Assembly: GCF_021155765.1 (NCBI RefSeq)
Contig: NC_060112.1
Coordinates: forward strand, 10,974,001 to 11,038,000
Source: Diprion similis
Taxonomy: Eukaryota; Arthropoda; Insecta; Hymenoptera; Diprionidae
DNA: 64,000 nt
Direction: 5' to 3'
Below, one piece after another: positions 1 through 13,454 of the stretch. Position numbers and translations under genes: made by a program. The stretch's first letter is position 1; the number at the start of each line of letters is the position of its first letter. Under the pieces are notes generated by a model. It had not been told where the DNA came from and searched no databases. It saw only the letters and a program-made list of their open reading frames with translations.

Positions 1-537
1 CCCTTAAAAGTTTTTTTTCAATTACCTTCAATTTCGGAAGCAAAAAATTCGTGAAAAAACCTTTCTTTTTGGACCGTTACAGTGGCCTTACCCCTTAAGC
101 GACGAAAGTGACGTGAATCAATTTTCAATTACCAATCCACTAAAAATTGATTAACGCCGCTTTTATGAAGTGCGTTGGTTAGACTTGTTCAATGAAAAGC
201 GGATGGAGATAGAAAAGTGAAAAAGAAGGATGAGAGTGACGCGACTGGAGAAGAGGATTATCGCACACTTAACAAGATCACGCGATGAGGTTACCGCAAT
301 ACCACCTCAGTTACCTTGGAGGTTATGTTGTTTACTGTCTGACATTGGGAGACAGATGATTTTCAACATTGCGTTGTTTCACTTTACCGGAAAAAATGGC
401 CACGTGAAATCGCTTTGCGACGTGATTTATAAAAAAAAAAGATATGATATTTCTGACGGTTATAGTGGATTATTTATTCTACAAACGGTCAGCCGTTACT
501 ATGGCAATGGATAACAAAAGTTGGTAAAAACAGATGC

Positions 538-681
538 GTATACCTACGTACACACAGGGACGTGGATTCTGACCGATTCAAGGCCATCGGTGTTGTCTGC
601 TACCATTTATTCAACCTGCGTAGCAGACGACATCGGTGGCCTTGAATCCGTCAGAATCGACCTCGAGAGTTGTACGTATGT
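538..681 (+). ncRNA. Long near-perfect hairpin, microRNA- or hpRNA-like
   Basis: Positions 565-603 pair with 620-658 as an ungapped 39-bp stem closed by a 16-nt loop (604-619). By hand there is one C-C mismatch, and three further differences that are all G-U wobbles if the plus strand is transcribed. A second 8-bp stem (545-552 with 671-678) lies outside an asymmetric internal loop, as in a primary microRNA base. I do not recognise a mature microRNA sequence. It could instead be a young palindromic transposon remnant, so the RNA assignment is inference. Confidence 0.35.
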
Positions 682-3062
682 ACCAAAATTTGATTTTGAA
701 GAAAGGCTGCGATAATGAATTAAAAAAAAACAAGTAACTGGAAAAAATTGCATACTGAAAGGATTAAATTAAATTGAGTACTAATTATTTTCTTCTACTA
801 CCTGCTCTAAACTATATTCTCTTGCTCTTCTTTCACTACTTCACGAGCAAACCTTACCCGCAAGAAATGAATTAGGAGGTAAAAGGTGTTTGTGAGCAAA
901 ATATTGGGAGACAAAACATCTATAATGTAACGTTCAGAAATTAAGATGCGGTAGAGAAAGTGCAAACTTTTGTTCAACTGTATTTTATCTAAAGCAAGAA
1001 AAAAAAAAAAAAAGAAATCAATAGATAACACGTGCAAAAATAATCTGTAGCTTATAGGTGAGACTGCTTTTACGGTTTTATCAAGATTCCTACAGAACAT
1101 AAAACATTTCTGCATCCGACGATATTGAATAATTTACCCCGAGGTCTGATAATTCTTCGACATTAGTCCAAATGAAAAATCAATCCTGTCCTTGTCGTGG
1201 TATACAAAAACCATTGTTAACATCGTTGCTTTCACATGGTAACGAAGCAAACAAAAAAAATAATCGATGTTGCAATCACAAAGTATTGGCTATTATCATG
1301 GTATGATATGATTACATAATAACGTAAGCTGTTGAAAATTCTAACCACTAAAACTGCAGTCAACTTAGGGATATTTTAAAGCAGGTTTATAGTACACGAA
1401 CTGAAATTACAACCAAGAAAAAATGCTAAAGAAGATGAAAGGATACTCAGCATACATTTGTTTGTTAGGTACGCGAAGTAAGTTGACACCCTTTGATGGA
1501 GATCAGAAAATATCGCACGCCGACACTGTAACTTCACACATCAACAACGTACGCGGACGAAATGTGCGGAAGTTGTACCGCAAACACAGATTTCATATTA
1601 TACTGTGGGGGCTCGATAATACGCTAACAGTAAAAGTCACTTACCGCGATTCTCTTGCAAACATGTAAATCTATAAGATGTCATAATTCATTAGAGACGT
1701 GAAAACGGTGAATGAAAGAGATTTCTGGCTAATCTCCAACTGAGCACCACAGCGAAATGAATTACAAAAGTAAAACTCACTTAAAGACGACAGTAAGTAT
1801 ACCACAGTTTAAGAGTAAAAAATAGACAAAGGACCGTTACGTCATATATTATGGACGGCCGTGTGGTAAGGGAGCTATTACTATAGTTCTGAGGGAAATA
1901 ATCATATAAATATTCTTCAACATTTCGCAACAATATAGAAAAACCGTGATCTGATGAACCATGATGATTTAGTTGAGATTTCGGTGAATAGATAATAAAA
2001 ATCTGATTATTAGTACTTTGGTAACAGCACTGAGGTTTGCATAGCTTTCTGCGGTTATGTAACGTTTCAAGATTTGGATAAAAGTAAGAACAGGATTAAG
2101 AGAACTCGCGCTGTAACGCTAAGAGAGAGGAACGTGATTGCGAAGTTGTACAAGGCGAGCATCAAGATTTTACACCAATTCTGCTTAGAAGTTGATTAGC
2201 GTTTGCAGAATAGCGAGAGGCTCAATTCGACTCTTCGTTGAATTCAAAATAGAATCACACGAAATCACTAAATCTAAAAATAAATGAATTCCCAAACGAA
2301 TCCGAAATCAGATGAGAACCAATAGTGAAAATGAATCTCTTGGATTTACGCGTAATCTTATATAAAATCGTAGATCATCGATAGAACTTATATCCCATTT
2401 AAAGTCTAGTATGTTTATTATATAGAAATAGTTTATTCTAACAGGTCAAATAGAGAAAGCAAATTAGATCGAATGAAACGAAATAAACTTGTACGTTCAG
2501 AATATATCCCGGCGTCCGATATTGCTCGTCTAACAAACGAATGAATTAATATACTCTTATAGTTAGCAATATTGTGAATAACATTAACCGTTATTACAGG
2601 AAAGCGTACTCAAAATTGGATGGAAAACCAGCCATATCCCAACTAAAACTAATCTTTAGTGCAATCAACAATTTCATCAATAAGTTACTTTAAACCAATG
2701 AAAAAGCCAGAAATTTTAGAACCTAAAAATAAGCAAAGATTCAAAGCTCTGAATAATGAAAAAGAAACTTGATGTGAAATTTTACAATTTTGTGCAAACA
2801 TCCACGAAATATTAAAAAAAAAAGTCAATACACCGCATCAGGGTTTCCTGAATCCCCAACAACGATAAAGTTGTGAAATACCCAATCTGTCTAAAAAAAT
2901 AACGATTAAAATACCATTGCGAACTTGAACCTCAATTCTTTTTAGTCCGCAGATTGAACGGATTAGCCGACTGTGAGAGCCTGGCAATTCCGCGAGTTCA
3001 GTGTCACGGGCATCGGGAGGAATAGCGAATCCTCGAGTTATGATCCCTCGCCAACGTTCCAC

Positions 3063-3088
3063 GTCCGTCCGTCCGTCCGTCCGTCCGT
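3063..3088. repeat. (GTCC)n microsatellite
   Basis: Six tandem GTCC units followed by GT. Open frames crossing it encode GRTD/RPSV-type tetrapeptide repeats, which reflect the microsatellite and are not evidence for a gene. Confidence 0.9.
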
Positions 3089-3795
3089 GACTATCGAGCG
3101 TCAAGGTACAAAGAGCACCTATACATACAGAACCATCAGGAACACAGCACCGACCATCGTGATTGTCCTACTAGTTGGTGTGGTGTAACCGGTTGCTGGA
3201 GCCGCGCATCGAGCCTCGTCAGCAGCTGTGAGCCCCCCACACAACAGCGCTGTCGTAGTAAGACAATGTCTCGAGATAACTGGCCTGCATTAGAGGTGTA
3301 TACACGTACGTGGGCCTCATCTGTCACTGTGTGGTACTTTACGGTATAAACTTTCGAGTAATAAATATTATCACCGTGCCACGTCGTCTCTCGTATAGTC
3401 TCGGGTAGTTACAGTATACCTACGTGAACGCAAGGTGGACGACGAGACGGACGAATGGACGAGGTGAAATGTACAATTCGTAGAGTTGACAGTCCTCTGG
3501 TGAAGCGGCGTAACTCGCAAACCCCACGTCATTGTCCTGCAGGTTACACAGCGTACAGGGTGTCTCATTCGAAAGTGATCTAATTGTGGAATATGTATGC
3601 GAGGTTTAGGCAGAGAGAATGGAATGAGACGAGGGTGAACGGATTCGGAATATCGTCAGGATGCATGATGCATAACGTGGTGCTCGTTGATGTGCAAGCA
3701 GGTCGAACGAGGACTTGGTTTTATGACGCACATTCAATTTTATACTTTCGAGGTTAAGCTTTAAGATCGAGTATACGATGTTAATTGATCAAAGT

Positions 3796-3965
3796 TGTCG
3801 TGTCATGTCATGAAGCAGATTCGTGTGTGTTTATGCGATTTAGGGTACGTATGACCCAACGACATTTGTATCATTGTTCACAGTTTGGTAAAATGTACCC
3901 TGAATCGCATATATGTAGGTGAACTTACAATGATACAAACACACACAGGTGAAATGACATGATAC
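3796..3965. repeat. Imperfect inverted repeat with nested hairpins
   Basis: An inner hairpin (3833-3910) pairs 3833-3856 with about 3887-3910 around a roughly 30-nt loop; one difference in the outer part is a G-U wobble on the plus strand. The flanks also pair: the GTGTGTTT block at about 3824 with AAACACAC at about 3939, and TCATGTCAT at about 3802 with ATGACATGA at about 3954, with an unpaired insertion of about 24 nt on the right arm. A foldback element or a structured RNA are both possible. Confidence 0.45.
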
Positions 3966-4959
3966 AAAAATAACGAATTGCTAGCTCGAAGTAATAATGA
4001 ATTATTGAACAATGTCCAAGTCTATAGTTAGTTGATCAAACTCTCATGAATTGCGATCGATTTGGAAAAGACCGTGTATTCATTTATCCACATTTGCCTG
4101 TTTCTTACCGCAGCGTCGGAAACCTTTCCAACATGGAAGGCTTCCGTGATTCTATATGAAAAGAAATAAGGATTGAAGGATGAAATATGGAACGAAATAA
4201 ATTTGTCTAAATACTCAATTGAGCCAAGAGAAATTCTTGCAATTTATTGGCTCACAGGGGAAAAGCCGCTGAGGCATAAAACCCCTTATTATTACAGAGT
4301 AGTAAAGTTGTGTCAAGACTGTACGAGGTGTGAGTGTATGATCAATGGTTGTGTGTCGCAAGTGGAGAGCTGCCGTGAGATTCAGAGGCCAAAGGCGTGA
4401 ATCTACGGAAGTTCGATCGGCTAACGAAAACCTACTGTTTAAATTGGAGAGGAGAGGAAGAGAACAAGAGAGTTCCGAGCGCGACTGGAATAGCCGGTGA
4501 CTCGAATCAGACTGACTAACCGAGCGTCGATTCCCGATCAGTTATTTATTCTTCCAACGATCAGCGCCATCTTTGCGATTAACGACGATCCACCCAATCG
4601 CGTACCCCCACGATCGCGCCTAAACTTAGAAGAGATTTCGGGTATAAGATGGGGTAGAAAGTACGCGCGGACATGGGAAAGGCAAGGATTGGTACGGTCT
4701 GAAAACTTACAGCAACATTTTTTTATCGCTACTACATTGCTATGCGATATGTAAAAAAAAACAAGATTCATTTATACGATAACTTGCAATGAAATTTTAC
4801 GTAAGTCATTAACTCTAGTCAAACCGTTGAATGAAAATCTATCAGATCGAAGTTAATTTCATTAAATAGATCAGACATGGGGCTGTTTTGTATCGAACCG
4901 ACTGGTAGTAAAAATGAGTTTCCTGTGCACGTCAAGTGAACGAATCTCATCAGGAAAGA

Positions 4960-5195
4960 TATAACATGTTGAAGTTAGTAACGTTACTGTAACGATTCAG
5001 CCTGCGGAAGAACCGTTATTTCGCGACTTTAGAATTGCTTGAAATTCCGCAAATCGTAATAAAACAAGACACACTCATATTATTATATTTAGAAATCCAA
5101 GTTCCTTGAAAGGGATTGAAAATTGGAAATAAGTGAAATTCTTTCCAACGTTTTGTTATTGCAAAGTTACAAACTTCAACCTCGTAACAACATCC
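4960..5195. mobile_element. MITE-like element, GAAGTTAGTAACGTTA family, copy 1
   Basis: The left end carries GAAGTTAGTAACGTTACTGT (from about 4972). The right end (about 5160-5195) carries its imperfect inverse, TTACAAACTTCAACCTCGTAAC. The same terminal motif occurs in inverted orientation at 13455-13662, so this is a dispersed short element and not a unique sequence. No coding capacity is seen, and no target-site duplication was resolved. Confidence 0.5.
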
Positions 5196-6479
5196 TCCCT
5201 TCGAAACAAAAATTCTTCGACAAAGTACTAATATTCTTTCGTCAAATGGTATAAATTCTCCGAGATCATCGGAATTTTGAGAACAACGAAAAAGAAGAAA
5301 AGTAAGCTAAGGGCCAAAATTTCACTCTACGTCTGAGTTTCGTTTGCTGCATTCCATTTTCGTGCAAATGGACTAGCCCTGGGCTGTATCGGATCCCGAA
5401 TCGTAGGAGGATATTTTGCGGCGCAGGCGTTGCTTCTCCTAGCAACGCGAACGAGATACCGGTGTAGCACCTACGCCGTCAATTTCACCCTTCGTGTCGT
5501 TAATAACTTGTACTTCTTCGTGTATCGACATAATAGTTCATCAGACATCAATGGACGCCGCCCAGCTTGTCCTACAACTCTATAACTTATTGAAAATAAT
5601 AAATACATGATCCTATCCGGGATGATAAAAAAAAAACTCGAAAGCACAAACCTCCCCACAAACGCCTACAATCTGTATTAATTTTGTCACTAAAATTTTT
5701 TTTCGCATTGAGAAGAATTTATTAAAATTCGCATAATTTTTCACATGCATTTTGGGGGAGGTTAATGCGATAGCACAATAAATAAAATGACATGTACTTA
5801 CGTTTAATGTCAAACAAATGTTTACTCGAATTATCAATTATAATACTTGGAGATATTTCTTAGGATTAAGAATACTTGCTTTACGTAAGTTACGTTATAG
5901 TGGAAAATTGTATTCCATTTATCATCGGAAAATAAATTATCTTCTGCAATTACGAATTGTGTAATCAAATTATTTTCAAGCTTATATTCATTGCCTAGCT
6001 AGTCTACCCTGATTACAATTTTACAGATAAACTAAAAGAAAGAAATTCTCCGTTTCCAATAAATGCGGCGAAAGAAGAAAAGTTTTTCGTTTCAAGAACA
6101 AATTGGTCTCAATTCATTCACTCGTCATTCGATAAGGATAAAAAACATATTTTTCCCCAATGAATTTTATCACCATATTTGACAAAGTCTATGATACGAA
6201 TTATTTTTGTCCACAGATAGTTATAAAAAGAAACGTTTGTTTCTTTGAAAATATTTGCATGCTTTGGTAGCACGAGACGAATTTTCTTCCAAATTTTCAA
6301 TTCTGCAAAAATTTATTTCAATTTAACTATAAATTTTACGTGTTTACAACTTATCATCGGCACATGACAAACGATTGGCATCGTACCTATACTTGAATAT
6401 CGAAGTCACTTCGCATCGAGCTTCCTGAAAGACCGAAAATGGAAAGTCGCCCGAATTGCAGAAGTCATATAATTTATTA

Positions 6480-6660
6480 ATCCTCGTCCATTCCTCCGCC
6501 GCATAGTCTCGTCGTCTTTAGTTTTGAAGGGGGGATTATCCAACCGCGCCAAGGGAGCGTGGGGCTGCAGTCTCCGAGGCGTCTGCTGCGACTGTGTGAG
6601 TCACCGTAGGTCTTCGTCCCTTTCCGCGATCGATAGGCTCAAATAGTCACGTATAGAGCT
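6480..6660. other. GC-rich island of unknown role
   Basis: A short CpG-containing patch (for example CCGCCGC, CCAACCGCGCC, TTTCCGCGATCGATAGG) stands out against AT-rich surroundings. It resembles an insect promoter or a 5' untranslated exon, but no coding exon or core promoter could be tied to it. Confidence 0.25.
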
Positions 6661-7499
6661 GGTTCGTAATCAAGAAAAAGAGCTAGGACAAGAGGAGATT
6701 TTCCAGACAGAATTTACCTCCACCTCAACTTCCAGCTGAATTTTTCCCTATCCGACAATTTTCAAGTTCAACAACAAAAAAAAAAAAAAAAATCAGAAAC
6801 TTCCCGAAATACGCAAAAAGGCACGATTTTACACAGCCGAACTTTGAAACAAATTACAGCAAATATGATGTATACCTGCAAAAAAAGATTTCCCAAAGTT
6901 CATATATGTATTTTTGTCATTCGATAAATCATTGCAACTTCCGATACGATCCGATCTAATATTATTTTCGACCAATTGGATACACGTATTTATAGATCTT
7001 TTTGTACCGACGTGGGTAAACATTTATTCTTTGGTTTAATAAAAATTGGTTGCATTCGTTGAACCTTAAATTGCGTTGTTGAAAAACAATTCGCATTATT
7101 CGAACAGTCCCTGGTAGTTTTTTATATATATATATACATAATATATATGCCGACGGTAGATCCCACGGAGCTGATTATTCAACGACACAAACGATGAACT
7201 TACAACTTTGCACATACATACATATATACCATGTACATCCGGCTAAGTATCTACTCTACCAAGTGGAAATAGTGGAACTCAGCAGATTGAGCGACCGATT
7301 GCACTATAGTCACCTCGTGCAGGTCGACCACCTCAAGTTTAGGTTGTCAAACACGACTCACGAAGGTTACATAAACGATGCGAAGTTTTTCAAATTAAGC
7401 AGACCTCAAGTAGTTGATGCTGTCATTCGGGAGGACTTTGCTTTCAATTTTCAACCAACTGATAACTGATAACAACTGCGAGTCATCATTCATTCACGA

Positions 7500-7960
7500 A
7501 CGCGAGAGTTTGACATCTTATGCACCGTTTCGAGTGAGTTGGCTCCCCTGCCTTCCAGTTGAAAATATTTCCACGACACGATCTCACTGACCAATGGAGT
7601 TCAATTATTTTGCGCATGCGCTGTCGATCACTCATAAAGTCAAGTTTTACGATTTCCTCTCGGTATCCTCCGTTTGTGGGTTGCACAGCTGACAACAAGA
7701 GACGACACATTCGACATTGATCCCTTTCGATCCACCGACACGCGGCAATGAATTGAATCAAGTTCAATTTTACTTCGATCACCATCAGTATGTCGTTCTT
7801 TTCCCTCGTTCCCCGTTTTTCTAACTCGCTAAGCCCGTAGTTTGCGCTCTCCTAGCTCTCCCCCCGTTCTTGCCGCGCTAATATTTGATCCCCAATGGTT
7901 GGTTTGTTGCGAAAGAAGGAGCCCAGCTAGCGGACGTAATACATGCGAGAAAGGTTTAAG
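7500..7960. promoter_or_regulatory. Promoter-like island with NRF1/EWG palindrome and CCAAT box
   Basis: This GC-rich segment contains a GCGCATGCGC palindrome at 7612-7621, the core of the NRF1 (insect erect wing) site TGCGCATGCGCA, and a CCAAT box about 20 bp upstream at 7590. Such pairs are typical of TATA-less housekeeping promoters. No matching first exon could be recognised on either strand. It might be an alternative pumilio promoter or the promoter of a gene whose exons I cannot see. Confidence 0.35.
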
Positions 7961-10900
7961 CTTACGTCGTGCAGGTACACTCAGAGCAAAAAGTTACTTG
8001 TTGTAAAAACTTTTTTTTAAATCTATTTTCAAATTTTTTTTCGTTAAATTCAAAGTCCGGAAAATTTGTTTAAAAGTAATCAAAGTTTTGTTTGATCTTA
8101 CAAAACGCACTGTAATAATTAGGTTCCCTTTTGTGCATATAAAGAAAGTACGTTTGGTTTCCAACGAATTGAATTGATTTACAGAAATATTTCACAGACA
8201 TTGGACAATGAAGTGAGGATTTTTCCTCTAGAATAAATATTTTTTTTTGTTGGAGGGTGAATGTGGCTAATGAATCGTATGGTTGGAAAAACAAACCGAT
8301 TTATCCATATTAAATAAGAAGGGTGAACAAAAGATGCTGTTTCTAAATTAAATAAATATTTGTTCAATTGTATTAATGACCATTAAATTTTTTTTTACAC
8401 ATTTCAAGAAATTGAATCGAATTCAAGTGAACGTTTCTCTTGAGTTTATCGCATACCCATGCTCGTCTAACTGCCCACTTCCAAAGCCTACACAAACAGC
8501 GCGAGGTCACCTTGCATTACTTAACTCTACTTTTTTTTTTACACGACGGATTTTTATATCGTTTTATCCCATCGCGAAGGGTCATTGTTAGACTACCTTT
8601 AATCTATCTTCTTCGTACTTTTCCGCCTACCGGGTAAGTCGATCAAAGTAGACGTTGATCGTATTTTTACTCTTTCTCAATTTCGTCAGAGCTATGATAA
8701 TAATCAAAACTTGCAAGATATAAACTTTTTTCCAAGCTATACACAAACAGCTATAATAAATTTAAAAAAAAGCAAACAAATTATAAATTTGTGAAAATGT
8801 AATATTTTTGCATGCTATCATCTTTTTTTTTTATAAAAAATTTAGAACAATTACAGAAATCTAGAAACATTCATACTTGAATTTACTAAAACTCGAAGTA
8901 AATCTAAAAATCCAAAGAGGTCAGTCGTTTTTTATTTACAAACTGCAAAAATGTTTATCGTAGAAGATCCCAGCTTCGTTTTTTTTTTTTAATTCTTTTT
9001 CGTGACTATTCACATTCATTCCTGATTCGAATTACGAGAATGATAATAATTCTATACAGAAAAATACTGCATCAACATTTACATGTTTCACGTGATAGAA
9101 CTTTTTGCTATAATCTATATGTCATAGCCGCGAGCGTCGTTAAACGGTATAAGCGAAAAACGAAAAAACCCAAAACTTCAGCAGGAAAAAAAAAATACGA
9201 AACGAAAAATAAATGTAATAATAATCACATTTAGTATTCCTCACCCAGCTCTACACAAATATAAGATAAGTAAACATTCAGTGCAAAGATTGACGCTGTC
9301 TGCTGCTATATCCGTGGATTGCGCTTACATAATTAGAGTATATTTATACGACGACTATTTTTTTTCGCTCCATTCACAGAATTTCACTCCAAACGTCTAA
9401 AAAAGAATTCTCACCAAAGATGAGCTCTTAATTTTATATTTAAGTACTGTCTAAATGAATTTAAAATTTTTTCAATTATTTAACACGTGAATTTCAATTT
9501 TTTATTTTTTATTTTCAATTATCTATAGCAACGCGGCATTTCACGATATTTAATTGGCAATAGGTGGACATTACAGAGGAATCTTTGCTCTTTGAAATCA
9601 CCTATAGCCAATCTATGTTTTACGAACCGCCTGGCTAGTAAAAAATCTTAAAGACGATCTTTCTTAATTTTGTATTGTGCAAATTATGGCATCCCAAAAA
9701 ACAATTATTCTAACTAACCAAGGGAACCACGGTCAAAGGAAATGCAAAAGACGATCGAAAGATTAAAGTTTGTGGAAATTGTGTGCAAACATACAAAACG
9801 GATAAACAAAGCGGAAACCCTTAGACGTCGAGAATCGGCGAGATAAGGTCAGAAAGAGGTTTGTAGAGTAGGGAAAAGAAGAGATGTAAATATTATACCA
9901 ACGATTGCTTTATCGCTGTGCCGCCAGCCTCACGCCGCAGCTGCTTCGTGAATGCATGTAACAGAGGTTCCCGCCATTATCAAAGAGGAATGAATACATT
10001 ATATATAGATATAACTGTTTAATGAAAACCTAGAGGAGGTAATTTGAACTCTTTTCACTTTCCGATTTTTCACAATTGTAATTAGTAACGTCAACAACTA
10101 ACGACGATGAGGCTCGTTAACGATGCAATTAAATACAATGTATTGAACTTTATCTTATATCTATGCAATTATAACATAATTGGATATCGCGATAATTTAC
10201 ATACTAGGTGATTCCATTGAAACTTCCGAGATAATTCATTGAAATAAATGGAATCGAAAATTTTTCACCGTTCAACCACCTTATGAATTTGAAAAAAAAA
10301 AAAAAATTAAAGTAAAGCCATTCTTTCGTTATAATGAATCGTGTAATTTGGTATAATACCAGAAACTGTTGGGATTATTTTCATACCAAAGTAGGTAACT
10401 TAGATTTTTCAATGAAAGATGAACAATCCAAGATGATTATTGCAGCGAAACAAGATCCAAATAAATATGTATAATTATATCCTTATATACATAGCTATAT
10501 ACACAGTTATATATTTCATATATAAGGATACGAAATATTGTAAAATAATACTGAACCCGATTAAATCGTGAGATACGCAATACTTATTATACATATACTG
10601 ACAAAAATGATTGAATCCAAAGAAAAGGAGGAATCGTCTAATATTTCAAAGCAATATATATATATTTTTTTTTTCGTTGTAAGCGGATAACAAGCGAAGC
10701 GGTAGGCATCGTTATACGTTGATTTTAATGATCGTGAAAATTTATGACCCGCAAAGAAGTCGTGAGTAAAATATACAATATACATATGTATAAAGAAAGA
10801 ATATAAACAAGGGAAGACGTGTATTAATTTAAATGACAAAAAAATTTATGCTAATTTTAAGCCGTCCAAATGAAAATTATGAGATTACGTTTTCATTTTT

Positions 10901-11432
10901 ATTCGTGACAATTACGAGCTCTGGGTATGAAAAATATTAGAATACATTGCATGTGAAATAAATAAGAAATACGGAAAAAAATTCTAAAAGAAAATTCCCT
11001 GAAATTTCATTATACTTTTGATTTTGAGAGCGAAAATTCTCAAGATATTCGTTCTTGCTAGAAAATGATATTCTTTTTATATTCAAAACTGTTTTTCACA
11101 TAATTGTGTATTCTTATTTTGAAATAGTAACACTGTGATAAATATTTCCAATGACTTGTCTCTGCTCGTCATATGAAATATTCAACTTGTATCAACTTCC
11201 AGGATACCACGGTGATCTGCATGCGAAATTCTAAAACTTTCTTCACAAATAATATTCAAACAAGATGATGAATTGAAAAAAATAACACATGTTTATCTTG
11301 CATTACGAAAATTCTATGACTGAAATCGTTCACGTTGTTTTATAAAACAGTACCTAATATGAACAATCGAAAGCGATCCGTATTGGCGAAATAATTTTGA
11401 GAAAATGATCATGTAGTACATAAATCCTAGGT

Positions 11433-11453
11433 AAAAAAAAAAAAAAAAAAAAA
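11433..11453. repeat. Poly(A) tract, 21 bases
   Basis: Uninterrupted run of 21 A immediately upstream of the GC-rich island at 11505-11770. It may be a microsatellite or the tail of an old retrotransposed sequence; no body of such an element was recognised next to it. Confidence 0.9.
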
Positions 11454-11504
11454 TCAAGCATATAAATGGAAAAAAGAAAGACTTTCGAGTTAAAAACAAT
11501 TGTG

Positions 11505-11770
11505 AAAAATCGTTGAAATTTTCAAACTACGATCAAAGTAAAATCCTCGGGGAAATTCTGTTCCGAGGAGTCGTAAATCAGAGGCGCTACATCTGCAGGA
11601 CCTCCAGGACAGCAGCTGCAGACCGAGAGAGACCTGAGAGGAAAGAAAGCAAGGAAAGAAGAAAGGAGGGGCCCGGGTGTGGCGAAGGGTCGGTCCTGAG
11701 GCTGGAAGGTACGGGAAGATGTGACTCACGCGAATCGATATTCGGAGACATCGTTACAGCTGGTAGTTGA
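11505..11770. other. GC- and purine-rich island, possible untranslated exon
   Basis: The plus strand is strongly purine-rich (GAGAGAGACC, AAAGAAGAAAGGAGGGG). On the minus strand a short frame starting MSPNIDS is followed by a consensus splice donor, C|GTGAGT, at about 11727. It may be an alternative 5' exon of a minus-strand gene such as pumilio, but nothing identifies it. Confidence 0.2.
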
Positions 11771-13454
11771 TTTTCGCTTACGTAAAGTCGGTTGAAAATT
11801 GTATGGAGAAGAAAAACACGACAAAACGGACGAAGCGCCATTTGGAAAGTGCAACTTACCAGTTACCTTTACACATAAACCTCATCAAGTTGAATATAAT
11901 GAAAGAAAAAAAAAAAAAAGTAAGTCCTTTTGATTAGAGAAAAAAAGTTTAAACGCCGGATTTCATGGGTAAAACGATACAGTTGTTGCGAAAATCTATT
12001 ACAGTTCGTCAAATTTTGATAAGCGATGGGTTATTTTTTTCATACATCGACGATGACTATCCATGACGAATTCAATCACGAATAAAATTAACTATCGTAT
12101 GTGAAGCAGAATTAGACAAGCAGCGCAGATTTATCGATGAACGATAATAGAATAATGCGCGTTACTTGTCTGAGGTTGTTAACAAAATTGTGGGTCTTTG
12201 CCTTTTAAATGAAACGTTTTTAAATTTTATCACGCATTACGGAGACTTTTTGTTAGCTTATTGTTAACCGAAACCTTTTCAACTTTTGTTTGAACCGACA
12301 TTTCGACCTGAGTGTACGTTAGTTCCATGCATCCTTAGATCCGTATCGCCATGTAGCGATGTGACCTCGGGTTTACCTGATGCTTTGCCCGCACGTAGCA
12401 TCGTCGGAAGAAAACCTTACTGCAATAATTAATGATCGAAATAATTTATTGAATGGGTAAATACATATACTCTTCAGAAAGCACCATCCCTGGAGTGCGG
12501 CTAAAACTTGTAATTTAAGTTTCACCGACACCCGAATTACATGAGGAAAATATCAGAGTTAAAAAAAAATTTGGTCCAACAGTTAATTGTGTTGTATTTT
12601 TAATTAACGCGATGTTATAAGCAGAAGAGAATTATTGACCGGCGTGAATCGATCGGATTTACAACTTTTTGCCATTACTGTTGTATGCAACATACAAGTA
12701 AATTCTGGAAATTGAAGTCAGTTCCAAGTTGAGAAAAAAAAACTACATCGATTGGTACCAAAATAATGATTGACGTTGAAATTTTTTATTTTTTTTTTGT
12801 CACCTGTTTGCATCTATATATGTGTTATGACTTATGTTTTTCATTGAAAACGGCCGCAATAAAATATCGACGAAAAAGTAGTTGATCTGAGAAGGCAGAG
12901 AAATAGTGAAACGTCGGTTTTAAAGTGAAGAAAAAAAGTTACAAATCGCTTTTGCCGCCACATGGCTAAATCAAAGGTCGATTGCAACAATTTACTCAAG
13001 TTTCTTGCGCACGCCCCGCATGCAATGCTATGATAGAGACGTAAACCGACGCTCAAGTGAATATTTTATAATAGAATATATATATAAAAAGCTAGAAAAA
13101 ACATTCCCGCGAAAAAAAAGAGATCGGCACGCGATCAGGTCCGGATCAAAAAGGAGAAAATCCAGAGTCTATGGACACCAGGGTTCAATGTCAATAGACT
13201 TGTAAGAATCGCAAGCAGTACGGACGGTCTAATAACAGTGAGAAAAACGTTACGAGGTCTACGCGATCTTGAAAGCCAGCTGCGGTCGTAGGCTACGTAG
13301 AACTTGGCCGAGTGCCACGCGAAACACTTCCGCTTTTAACTTATCAAAGTGGCAAACGTTTGCGCAGATGAATAAGAATCCGGTTAGTAAAAGTGGTAGA
13401 GAATTACGACGAATAGGTAGGAAAATAAGAAAGCGTAAAAATGCAATGCGAATT

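Noticed and set aside
2838-3188. Overlapping frames with GRTD-type repeats
   Set aside because: The repeat is the (GTCC)n microsatellite read in frame, and both strands are open.
5426-5452. GTTGCT...AGCAAC as an RFX X-box
   Set aside because: The spacing between half-sites is too long for the X-box consensus. It is only a short palindrome.
7194-7469. 91-codon plus-strand frame near a TA microsatellite
   Set aside because: No domain, signal peptide or splice context is evident. The composition matches background.
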